Assembly: GCA_019348575.1 (NCBI GenBank)
Contig: JAHWJE010000094.1
Coordinates: forward strand, 1 to 6,607
Direction of reading: 5' to 3'
Origin: Actinomycetota bacterium
GTDB taxonomy: Bacteria > Actinomycetota > Thermoleophilia > Solirubrobacterales > Solirubrobacteraceae
DNA length: 6,607 bases
Below, piece by piece: positions 1 to 6,607 of this stretch. The first letter of the stretch is position 1, and each line of letters opens with the position of its first letter. The notes under the pieces were generated by a model. That model did no database searches and was not told where the DNA came from. It saw nothing but the letters and a program-made list of their open reading frames with translations. Made by a program: the position numbers and the translations under genes.

Positions 1-238
1 CTGCAGTTCCTCCCGCGATATCGGTCAGATCCGCCGGCGGGAGCCCGAGATCGCGTGGGTCGAGCGTCCACTCGCGCGTTTTCCCGTCCACCAGCTCGAC
101 GACTCGGGATGGTCCGGAAGTCGATAGCTCGTCGAGTCCGCCGTGGCCGTGGAAACCGACGACGTGCTCGCTTCCGAGTCTGGCGAGCGCCGCCACCATC
201 TTGTCGAGCATGGCGGGATCGGACACGCCCAGCGCTTG
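1..238 (-). CDS. trpD: anthranilate phosphoribosyltransferase, C-terminal fragment (both ends missing)
   Basis: TrpD transfers a phosphoribosyl group from PRPP to anthranilate in cytoplasmic tryptophan biosynthesis. Reading the minus strand from 238 down gives about 79 codons starting QALGVSDPAMLDKM. They continue with FHGHGGLDELSTSGPSRV, then a DGK.REW.LDP segment and DLGLPPADL, ending in AGGTA at the window edge. The HG.GGLDE...GP block and the following D..DLG.P segment are characteristic of the TrpD C-terminal catalytic domain; this is family recognition by eye. The N-terminal two-thirds is absent because the sequence switches into a glycoside hydrolase gene near 235. The last roughly 40-60 residues lie beyond base 1. 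The frame differs from that of the hydrolase, whose open frame runs on through this DNA to a chance stop at 25-27. The fragment cannot encode an active enzyme here. Identity is fairly sure; the exact right edge is uncertain by about 10 bases. Confidence 0.85.
228..238. other. chimeric junction between trpD fragment and glycoside hydrolase gene
   Basis: To the right of this point the minus strand encodes the hydrolase, ending plausibly as FRARGAKRW (Trp475, codon 229-231). To the left it encodes TrpD, beginning QALGVSD in another frame. The bases 228-237 (minus-strand CAAGCGCTGG-type sequence) fit both readings, so the crossover lies within a short shared stretch. No mobile element, inverted repeat or tRNA is visible at the site. 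Assembly or cloning chimerism is the preferred explanation; a natural deletion or translocation cannot be excluded from sequence alone. Confidence 0.75.
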
Positions 239-1653
239 GCGCCGCGCGCGCGGAACTGGACCTGGACGCGCACGCGCGCGCTCGGCTGCGCCGGCCTCGT
301 CATCCCGAACACGGTCGTCGAGCGCCCGCGCTGCAGGCGGGTCCGCGTGAGGTGGATCGGCGTGATGTACGCCTTGTAGGAGGGCTTGCGCTTGCCGTTG
401 AGCAGCTGCAAGCCGCTCTGGAAGGTGCGGTAGGCGACGCGCGGGTTGGATTCGCCGCGAACGGGCGCGTCGTCGACGAGCAGGAACTGGCTGTGCGTGC
501 GCACGCGGGGGTTCCTGAAGGCCATGTACTCGGCCTCGTTGATCCATGCCGCCTGGCGGCTGAACGAGACGACGTTGGCGACGAACGGGTCGGGCTTGGT
601 CTGGTAGCCGTACTCGGTGAGGTACAGCGGGACGCCGCGTTTGCTCTGCATCTTCTGCCCGTAGCGGCGGTAGATGCGCGTCAGCTCGCGGCTCAGCTTG
701 CCCAGGTCGGCCATCGACACCCAGTCGGCGGGACGGGATCGGCGGCCGGGCGGCGTCAGCAGCGCGTAGGGGTGGTGGGCGTAGCCGGTGGCGTGGAAGA
801 GGGCCGGGTTCTGCGCGACGAACGTCGCGCTGTCGCCCGGGCAGTCGCGCACCCGCGCGTTCGATCCCTTGAGGATGTTGAGGTTGTCGTCGAGGCAGTA
901 CAGGCGCCGGATGAACTTCAGCGCGTCGATCGACTGCGTGATGTCCTTGTCGTTGCGCTCGCCCTGCGGGGCGGTCTCACCGACGAGGATCGTGTCCGTG
1001 CCGTGCCCGGTGTCCGCCAGCCCCTGCCAGGCGTTCTGGACGAGCTTGCGGTAGAGCGCCGGCGCGGCCTCGACGAACCTCTTCGCGTTGCGCGGGTCGG
1101 GGCCCCACTGCGGCGTGAGCCAGCCGGCCTGGTTGGGCTCGTTCCAGACCGACCAGTAGTCGACGCGCGGCAGGCCGCCGTAGCTTCCGCTGTAGCGGGT
1201 CCCGACGGCGCGCACGAACTGGCCGAACTCCTCGGGGTTGGGGCCGAAGGTCTCCTGGATCTCCGCGCGCGGCGCCTCGCCCGCGGCCCAGCGCGGCACG
1301 GGCGAGGTGAGGTTGAGGTTCACGAGCAGCCCGCGCGCCTGGGCGGCGCGGATCAGGCGGTCGTAGCGCGCCCAGTTGGCGGCCGGATACTGCGCCGGAT
1401 CGGCCGCGTCGAAGTTCGGCTTCTGCACCTGGTCGTTGGCCGGCGCGACGACCGCCCAGAAGACCGAGACCCGGATGCGGTCGACGCCGAAGGACCGCAG
1501 CGTGTCCAGCGTCGAGTTCATCTGCTCGGGTGTGCCGTAGACGAGCAGCGGGTCGTCCTGGAACGTCGACTCCATCGTCCTGGAGGCGGGCGCGAGCGAG
1601 GGGAAGGCCGCCAGCACGAGGATGGCGGCGATGAGCGGGCGAAGTGGTTTCAC
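231..1653 (-). CDS. secreted clan GH-A glycoside hydrolase (cellulase/GH5-GH39-like), C-terminus lost
   Basis: This is a probable extracytoplasmic polysaccharide hydrolase. The GTG start at 1651-1653 overlaps the upstream ligase stop in a GTGA, which supports this start. Residues 1-24 form a signal peptide (KPLRP, a hydrophobic run, then APAS). The body looks like a TIM barrel: IRVSVFW near residue 60, the acid/base motif WNEPNQ with Glu172, and the nucleophile-strand motif LTEYGYQT with Glu347. Cys253 and Cys271 flank an insert and could form a disulfide. From about residue 430 a beta-rich Ig-like segment begins but is cut after Trp475 by the junction with trpD. The open frame continues to 25 (542 residues in all), but residues 476-542 are out-of-frame trpD and not real protein. 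Substrate is unknown. Its place at the end of a glycan-export operon suggests trimming or release of that glycan. The GH family number is tentative. Confidence 0.8.
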
Positions 1654-3711
1654 TGGGCTTTGGTCTTTCGTTGCGCTGCAAGGAACACGGCCACCGCGTC
1701 AGAAGAGCGGGGATCGAGGTAGAGCGCCGGGCGAATCGCCGCCAGCGCGACCTTCGGCCGCTGGAGCGTATTCAACTCGAACTCGGCGAGTCGTATCCAC
1801 GGGTCCGGGTTTGCGGGCTGCAGGCGCACTGCCTGCTCCAACGCGCGGCGAGCGGCAGAATTGCGTCCGGCCGCCGCTTCGATCGTCCACAGCGCGTAGA
1901 GCGGGTCGAGCGACAGGGGGTTGATCTCGCGCGCGCGCTGCGCCTGCTCGCGTGCCGCGTCGGCGTCGCCGCCGGCCAGCGTCTCCAGCGCATCCTGGGC
2001 GATCGCGTCCGCGCGCTGCGGCTGGTAGACCGTCCAGGCGGTCGCCAGGACGAGCAGCACGGCGGCTGCCGCGCAGAGCGCGCGCGGGCGCTCGCCCAAG
2101 CCGGCGCGCAGGCGTTCGCGCAGCGGCGCCGCCCGCGGCGCGCGCTGCGCCTCGTCGCGCTCACGCGCGGCGAGCGGTCCGCGGCCGGCGACCCATCCCG
2201 CCGCCAGCAGCGCGACGGCCGCGTTCGCCGGGACGAACCACGTCCAGTCAATCGACGAGGACACCCCGAAGACGACGACGACCGCCACCAGCGTCAGCAG
2301 CCCGATCCGCTCGGGCGTGTACGGGCGGCCGCGGTCGCGGCGGCGCAGGCCGGTCGCGCGCGCCGCGCTCGCCAGCCACGCGGCGAGCAGCGCGAGGCTC
2401 ACGGCGAGCCCCGCGAGGCCGAGATCGGCGAGCGTCTGCACGACATAGCCGTGCGCGTGGCGCACCGCCGGGTCGGCGCTGCGGTAGCGCTTGCGGACGG
2501 TCGCGTAGCCGCCCGCGCCGACGCCGACGCCGGGGTTGTCCTTGAAGATCCGCAGCGCCTCGTCCCAGTAGCGCGCACGCACGCTGCCGACGGCGGTCAG
2601 GCGGCTGTTGTCGTTGCGCGGCAGTCGCGCCGAGGGGTCGGTGAGCTGCTCCCAGCGCGCCGAGATCGAGCCCGTCAGCCCCTTGTCTCCGAGCGACAGC
2701 GCGCCGATCGCGCCGATCCCGGTCAGCGCGAGCGCGGCGAGCAGCGCGACGCCCGCGCGATCGCGCATGAGCTGGGTCGGCGCCCGCTGCGCGCGCGCGA
2801 AGCCGATGCCGAGGCCGACGAGCGCCAGCAGGCCGAGCATCACGACGACGAGCAGGCCGAGCTGCAGCCCCGCGGTGTTGCGCAGTTCGACGGGCACGCG
2901 GTCGTCGGTCAGCGCGCTCTGACCGAAGGCCCACGCGGCGATCAGCCCGCCGCCCGCGACGCCCGCGATCAGCAGCGCCGCGGCGCGCAGGCGCCGCGGG
3001 ACCGTCGCGATCCAGAAGACGGCGCCGAGCACGGCCGCGAGCACGGCGCCGCGCGAGAAGGACAGCAGCATCGTCAGCACGAGCAGCCCGAGCGCGGGGT
3101 AGGCGAGCGCGTTGAGCGCCTGGTGCCCCGCGCGCCGCGTCCCGAGCCACAGGCAGCCGGGCACGCCCAGCGCCGCCGCCAGCCCGACGCTGTTCCAGTA
3201 CCCGAACGGCTCGCGCAGGCGGGCGTAGATCTCGTCGGGGCTCAGCGCGCCGGGGAAGATCTTCGTCAGCACGGCGTAGGCGCTGATCACCACCGCCGAC
3301 AGCGTGATCGCCCCGACGATCGCGCTCCAGCGGCCCGGCATGCTGTGCGCGAGCGCGACCGCCCCTGCGAAGACCGCCGCGTAGGCGAGCGTGCGGTTGG
3401 CCTCCAGCCACGCCTCGGACGGGCTCGCCGCCCAGGTGATCGAGAAGGCCGTCAACACCGCGAGCGCGAGCAGGAGCAGCAGCGGCCCGAGTCCCCAGAT
3501 CCGCTCGCGACGCGGCGCGAGCAGCAGCGCGGCGGAGACGGCGACGCCGCCGCCGAGGATCAGGCCAAGCTCAGCCGGCGTCGTGCGCCCGACGCGCAGC
3601 CCGCCGTCGGCGACGAACGCCACGGCGCAGATGATCGCCGCCAGGCCGGCCGTCAGCAGCGTGTGGACGGCGGGCGTCGGGACGCTCAGCGCAGCGACAC
3701 GCCCGTGGTCG

Positions 3712-3734
<23 letters not shown>
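1650..3734 (-). CDS. O-antigen ligase/polymerase family membrane protein (Wzy_C) with C-terminal TPR tail
   Basis: This polytopic inner-membrane protein has 694 residues and roughly a dozen hydrophobic segments, the first near 24-43. Members of this family (WaaL, Wzy, and the PglL-type protein glycosylases) join or transfer undecaprenyl-linked glycans on the outer face of the membrane. The large loop holds the family signature: NPGVGVGAGGY, then a His-containing run HAHGYVVQTLADLGLAG with His426 and His428. A last membrane segment lies near 550-570. Residues 576-694 form about three TPR-like helical repeats (for example RRALEQAVRLQPANPDPW), probably for partner docking. The start is TTG at 3732-3734, because no ATG or GTG occurs in frame before well into the first membrane helix. 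It overlaps the upstream gene by 23 bases, and no strong Shine-Dalgarno is seen. The stop overlaps the GTG of the hydrolase. Polymerase, lipid-glycan ligase and protein O-glycosylase cannot be told apart from sequence. Confidence 0.85.
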
Positions 3735-4316
<582 letters not shown>

Positions 4317-4320
<4 letters not shown>

Positions 4321-4770
4321 CGTAGCGAGCCGATCGCCGTCTCAAAGCCGGTCGCCCAGGCCTCGAACGTGTAGGCGGCGACGTCGCGGCGCGCGTTGGC
4401 GCCGAGCTCGGCGCGCAACGCCGGATCGTCGTGCATGCGCTGCAGCGCGGCCGCGAGCGCGGTCGCGTCGCCGGCGCTGACGACGAGGCCGTTGCGCTCG
4501 TGGCGGACGAGCCCGCCGGCGACGGCGCCGACCTCGTCGCTGGCGATGACTGGTGTCGACTGGTTCATGGCCTCGTTGGCGACGAGCCCCCACGGCTCGC
4601 GAAAGCCGCGCGTGCGGAGCGACGGTATGACACAGACGTCCGCGGCTGCCAGGAAGTTGCGGACCTGCTCGGGCGGCTGCGGCCCGACGAACGCCACCGC
4701 GCCGCCGGCGGGGTACCGGGCGAGCCCGGATCCCACGCCGACGAGGACGAGCGCGGCGACGACACCGTCA
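4317..4770 (-). CDS. glycosyltransferase family 4-type, C-terminal domain fragment
   Basis: This is the nucleotide-sugar-binding C-terminal half of a retaining GT-B fold glycosyltransferase. It begins near ALVLVGVGSG, the strand and loop that open the second Rossmann domain. It continues through AVAFVGPQPPEQV and AADVCVIPSL to the EX7E motif EPWGLVANE (Glu codons 4596-4598 and 4572-4574), then NQSTPVIASD and GLVRHERNGLVVSAGD. It ends with the usual C-terminal helices and a TGA at 4317-4319. Enzymes of this class add sugars to lipid-linked or nascent glycans at the cytoplasmic membrane face. The N-terminal acceptor domain, about 200 residues, is missing because unrelated DNA begins near 4770. 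The open frame continues on the minus strand to 5771, but everything past about 4770 is antisense to another gene or belongs to a hydrolase. As the first gene here of the GTGA-linked operon, it would have been transcribed from a promoter that is not present in this window. Confidence 0.85.
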
Positions 4771-4844
4771 TCAGCGCCGCGCGAAACCTCGTGCAAGCGC
4801 ATCGCAACGGCTCGCGCGGCGACCTCGACACCCATGTCGACCGC
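4771..4844. other. stretch of unclear origin between the glycosyltransferase and AAA-regulator pieces
   Basis: Both strands are open here. The plus strand, in the frame of the AAA fragment that follows, reads VISAARNLVQAHRNGSRGD and then DLDTHVDRL, with good G/C third-position bias. That does not resemble the expected P-loop ATPase sequence, which normally has a GNPFF-type motif just before the EE..RHL helix. The minus strand reads GVEVAARAVAMRLHEVSRG, which does not look like the middle of a GT4 enzyme. It may be a third short piece from another gene, or a divergent part of either neighbour. I cannot place it. Confidence 0.45.
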
Positions 4845-5180
4845 CTCGAGGAGGCCGTCCGCCACCTGACCGAGGCGGGCGTGTTCGAGTCCGGCCGCGG
4901 GCCGGCCGGAAGCGCGGGCCTGTTTGCCGAGATGGGCATCCCCGCGGGCGTCAAGGAGGTGATCGGGCGCCGCATCGCGCGACTGCCCGAGTCGGTCGCG
5001 CGCATCCTGACGGTGGCCGCGGTGATCGGGCGCGACTTCGAGCTGGACGTGCTCGAGCGGGTCGCCGACCTCCAGGGCGACCCGCTGCTCGAGGCGCTCG
5101 AGCAGGCGGTCGAGGCCCGTCTGCTGACCGAGGTCCCGGACGCGCTCGGCCGCTACTCGTTCGCGCACGCGCTCGTCCGC
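4845..5180 (+). pseudogene. internal fragment of an AAA ATPase/LuxR-type transcriptional regulator
   Basis: About 112 plus-strand codons read LEEAVRHLTEAGVFESGRGP, LFAEMGIPAGVKEVIGRRIA, RLPESVARILTVAAVIGRDF, ELDVLERV, then GRYSFAHALVR. This order is typical of the region just after the P-loop NTPase domain in large actinobacterial ATP-dependent regulators (AAA_16, MalT/LuxR or adenylate-cyclase-associated). It covers the helix after the sensor, the I..GV.EVIGRR.. segment, the AAVIGR.F hallmark and the FAHALVR helix. Walker A and B, the sensory repeats and any helix-turn-helix are all absent. There is no start and no stop of its own: the frame stays open on both sides by composition (to 6215 on the right). 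It is inserted antisense between two minus-strand genes and cannot be functional here. The family call is by recognition; edges are good to within about 15 bases. Confidence 0.8.
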
Positions 5181-5190
5181 GGCCGCGACC
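5155..5190. other. chimeric junction between AAA-regulator fragment and truncated alpha/beta hydrolase
   Basis: Up to about 5180 the plus strand gives the expected FAHALVR helix of the regulator. From about 5169 rightward the minus strand gives the hydrolase segment GISYGGSFALVAAADER. Bases about 5169-5180 fit both: the plus-strand ALVR codons are antisense to the hydrolase ADER codons. After this point the regulator should continue with an ETLYEE-like segment, and it does not. The join is therefore in a short shared stretch, as at the left-hand junction. Confidence 0.7.
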
Positions 5191-5657
5191 AGCGCGAACG
5201 AGCCTCCGTAGGAGATGCCGACGACCTGCACGTGCTCGCCCGCAGCGGAGGGATGGCGGGACAGACCGGCGATCGAACGCACGATCCGGTCGATGTCCCG
5301 CTCCTCGAACGTCCTGTTCTTCAGCTCGAGATCGGGGACGAACACGAGCCGGTCCGCCGCGGCGAGCGCACGCGCCAGGCGGATGAGGCGCGGGTCGTCC
5401 TTGCCTTCCGGCGCCGCTCCGTGCACCAGGACGAGCGGCGGAGCTTCGTCGCCCGGCACGTAGAGGTCGCCGGTCACGTCGCCGAGCCGCGTCTGCGAGC
5501 GCTCGACCCGCTTGGCAAACGGCCGCGGCCACGGTCGCTCCAGCGCGTCCGCGACGACGCCGGCGGCTTTGACCCGGGCCTGGACGGGCGGCAGCGCGGA
5601 GGCGACGCCCACGACCAGCGCCGTCAATACAGCGCGGCGCGCGACACGACTCCTCAT
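5169..5657 (-). CDS. secreted alpha/beta hydrolase, truncated after the nucleophile elbow
   Basis: The likely start is the ATG at 5655-5657, giving MRSRVARRAVLTALVVGVAS and an Ala-Gln-Ala-type signal peptide end near residue 27. Starts further upstream, as far as 5771, would add about 38 basic, low-complexity residues that overlap the divergent gene. The alpha/beta hydrolase core follows: a strand and oxyanion loop LVLVHGAAPEGKDDPR (His79-Gly80), a D-rich strand FVPDLELKN, and the nucleophile elbow GISYGG with Ser149. Sequence homologous to the family ends at about residue 163 (AAADER), where the regulator fragment begins. The cap region and the catalytic Asp and His are therefore missing, about 130 residues or more. 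It is not enzymatically competent as given. The natural substrate is unknown; the signal peptide implies an exported or periplasm-facing esterase- or lipase-like enzyme. It is divergent from the complete hydrolase on its right. Confidence 0.75.
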
Positions 5658-5694
5658 GGGCGGCACGCTACGGGATGCCTGGCACACTCGCGAC
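5658..5694. promoter_or_regulatory. short divergent intergenic region with possible leaderless promoter
   Basis: Only 37 bases separate the ATG of the leftward hydrolase from the GTG of the rightward one. No Shine-Dalgarno precedes either start. On the minus strand TAGCGT (5665-5670) lies exactly 7 bases before the ATG, the position of a -10 box in leaderless actinobacterial transcripts (TANNNT pattern). A -35 match is weak. On the plus strand CACACT (5683-5688) is a poor candidate at 6 bases from the GTG. Overlapping divergent promoters are suggested but not established. Confidence 0.3.
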
Positions 5695-6561
5695 GTGAGG
5701 ACCCTCGGATTCCTAGTGGTCGCCATACTGCTCATCGCGGCGGCGGCGTGGTTGTTCCAGCGCCGCCTCATCTATCTGCCCGCGCGCGGCGAGGTGCCGC
5801 GGGCCGCGGAGCTGCTCCCGGGCGCCGAGGACGTCGTTCTCGAGACCGACGACGGGCTCGAGCTCGGAGCGTGGTTCGTTCCCGCCCGCCGCGATTCGCC
5901 GGGGCTCACCGTTCTCGTCGCCAACGGCAACGCCGGCGACCGCTCGTTGCGGGCGCCGCTGGCCGATGCGCTCGCCGATGCGGGGCTGTCGGTGCTGCTG
6001 TTCGACTACCGCGGCTACGGCGACAACCCCGGCACGCCCTCCGAAGACGGCCTCGCCCGAGACGTGCGGGCGGCGCGCCGCTACCTGGTCGAAGAACGAG
6101 GCGTGGCCGAGGACGCCCTCCTCTACTTCGGGGAGAGCCTGGGGACCGGAGTCGTCAGCGAGCTCGCGACCCAGCATCCGCCGGCGGGGCTCGTGCTGCG
6201 CTCGCCATTCGTTGATCTCTACGCGATGGCGCGCGAGCACTACCGGTTCGTGCCCGCTCTATTGCTGCGAGAGCGGTACCCGGTGCTCGAACACGTGCGC
6301 TCGATCGAAGTTCCCACCGTCGTGGTCTACGGCTCCAACGACTCGATTGTGCCGCCGGAGCAGAGCCGCGAGGTCGCCGACGAGGCCGCTGGCGAGGTCC
6401 GACTGGTGGAGGTCGACGGCGCCGACCACAACGACGCCGCACTCCTCGACGGGGCTGAACTGATCGAGGCGGTGGTCGATCTCGCCGTGCGCCTCGCGGG
6501 ACGCAGCGGGTCGGACACGTCGCACCTCCCCGAGGCGCAGCTCAGGGACCGGAGCCTGTAG
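5695..6561 (+). CDS. membrane-anchored alpha/beta hydrolase (BEM46/ABHD13-like, COG1073 type), complete
   Basis: This 288-residue serine hydrolase is of the type with an N-terminal hydrophobic anchor. The GTG start at 5695-5697 places the membrane helix at residues 4-21 (LGFLVVAILLIAAAAWLF), followed by QRRLIYLP, a common start in this family. An ATG at 5656 is in frame but would overlap the divergent gene. The core shows the oxyanion loop NGNAGD (77-82), FDYRGYGDNPGTPSEDG, the elbow GESLGTG with Ser148, the acid in GSNDSIVPP with Asp216, and the catalytic His245 in GADHND. The triad is complete and length is normal for the family. The preserved RSPFVDL segment after strand 6 also fits. Substrate is not predictable; relatives are lipase-, esterase- or thioesterase-like. 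It stands alone, with only 46 bases to the window end, so its relation to downstream genes is unknown. Confidence 0.88.
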   Translation: MRTLGFLVVAILLIAAAAWLFQRRLIYLPARGEVPRAAELLPGAEDVVLETDDGLELGAWFVPARRDSPGLTVLVANGNAGDRSLRAPLADALADAGLSVLLFDYRGYGDNPGTPSEDGLARDVRAARRYLVEERGVAEDALLYFGESLGTGVVSELATQHPPAGLVLRSPFVDLYAMAREHYRFVPALLLRERYPVLEHVRSIEVPTVVVYGSNDSIVPPEQSREVADEAAGEVRLVEVDGADHNDAALLDGAELIEAVVDLAVRLAGRSGSDTSHLPEAQLRDRSL

Positions 6562-6607
6562 AAAATCTCTCTCGCCACCACTCGACCGTTGCTCCAAGGC
6601 CGTCCCT
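6562..6607. other. 3' flank of the complete hydrolase, nothing recognised
   Basis: Forty-six bases follow the TAG stop. There is no hairpin with a T-run and no clear start of another gene. The first dozen bases (GAAAATCTCTC) are more AT-rich than the rest of the window, consistent with an intergenic stretch. Confidence 0.5.

Noticed and set aside
1..6. PstI site (CTGCAG) at the very start as evidence of a library clone end
   Set aside because: The same hexamer occurs uncut inside the window (for example near 331 and 1810), so it is not informative.
231..1653. Programmed frameshift near 235 that would restore a longer hydrolase
   Set aside because: The alternative frame beyond the site is TrpD, not a continuation of the hydrolase beta domain, and no slippery sequence is present.
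55..1722. A 555-codon plus-strand open frame opposite the glycoside hydrolase
   Set aside because: Low-complexity Arg/Val/Ala-rich product, antisense to a gene with signal peptide and both catalytic Glu motifs.
2248..3411. A 387-codon minus-strand frame within the ligase gene
   Set aside because: Arg/Ala/Gly-rich shadow in another frame; the ligase frame has the membrane segments and the Wzy_C signature.
4845..5186. XhoI (CTCGAG at 4845-4850) and NotI (GCGGCCGC at 5179-5186) sites at the edges of the regulator fragment, suggesting a cloned insert
   Set aside because: CTCGAG recurs inside the fragment (for example near 5051) and GCGGCCGC occurs elsewhere (near 2324). Such sites are common in GC-rich DNA and no vector or linker sequence is visible.
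5713..6240. A 175-codon minus-strand frame opposite the complete hydrolase
   Set aside because: Antisense to a gene with an intact Ser-Asp-His triad; no family signal of its own.

Overview
The DNA is very GC-rich with strong G/C third-position bias. The recognisable protein families look like those of high-GC actinobacteria, most likely Thermoleophilia/Solirubrobacterales. That placement is inference from composition and remembered family resemblance; no search was possible.

The main coherent block (about 231-4770, minus strand) is a tightly packed cell-surface polysaccharide operon. In transcription order it holds the C-terminal part of a GT4-type glycosyltransferase, a small secreted or membrane-anchored protein with a Gly-rich linker, a polytopic O-antigen ligase/polymerase-like protein with a C-terminal TPR tail, and a secreted clan GH-A glycoside hydrolase. 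Two of the three gene joins are 4-base GTGA stop/start overlaps, and the third is a 23-base overlap into a TTG start. This fits one translationally coupled transcript for building, polymerising or ligating, and trimming an exported glycan.

The right block (about 5169-6607) has two divergent alpha/beta hydrolases whose starts are only 37 bases apart. The leftward one is cut off just after its nucleophile elbow. The rightward one is complete, with a visible Ser-Asp-His triad and an N-terminal membrane anchor.

The most striking property of the window is that it is a mosaic. At the left end (1-238) the last part of the hydrolase reading frame is actually the C-terminal region of anthranilate phosphoribosyltransferase (TrpD) in another frame. 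Between the glycosyltransferase and the truncated hydrolase sits a piece (about 4845-5180) of a plus-strand AAA/LuxR-type regulator, preceded by about 75 bases of unclear origin. None of these joins respects gene boundaries, and the joins at about 235 and 5180 fall in short stretches that read well for both partners. The simplest explanation is a chimeric assembly or clone of several loci from related genomes; real rearrangement is the alternative. Because GC-rich DNA rarely contains stop codons, the false joins stay open and give long artificial fusion proteins (25-1653 and 4317-5771 on minus, 4431-6215 on plus).
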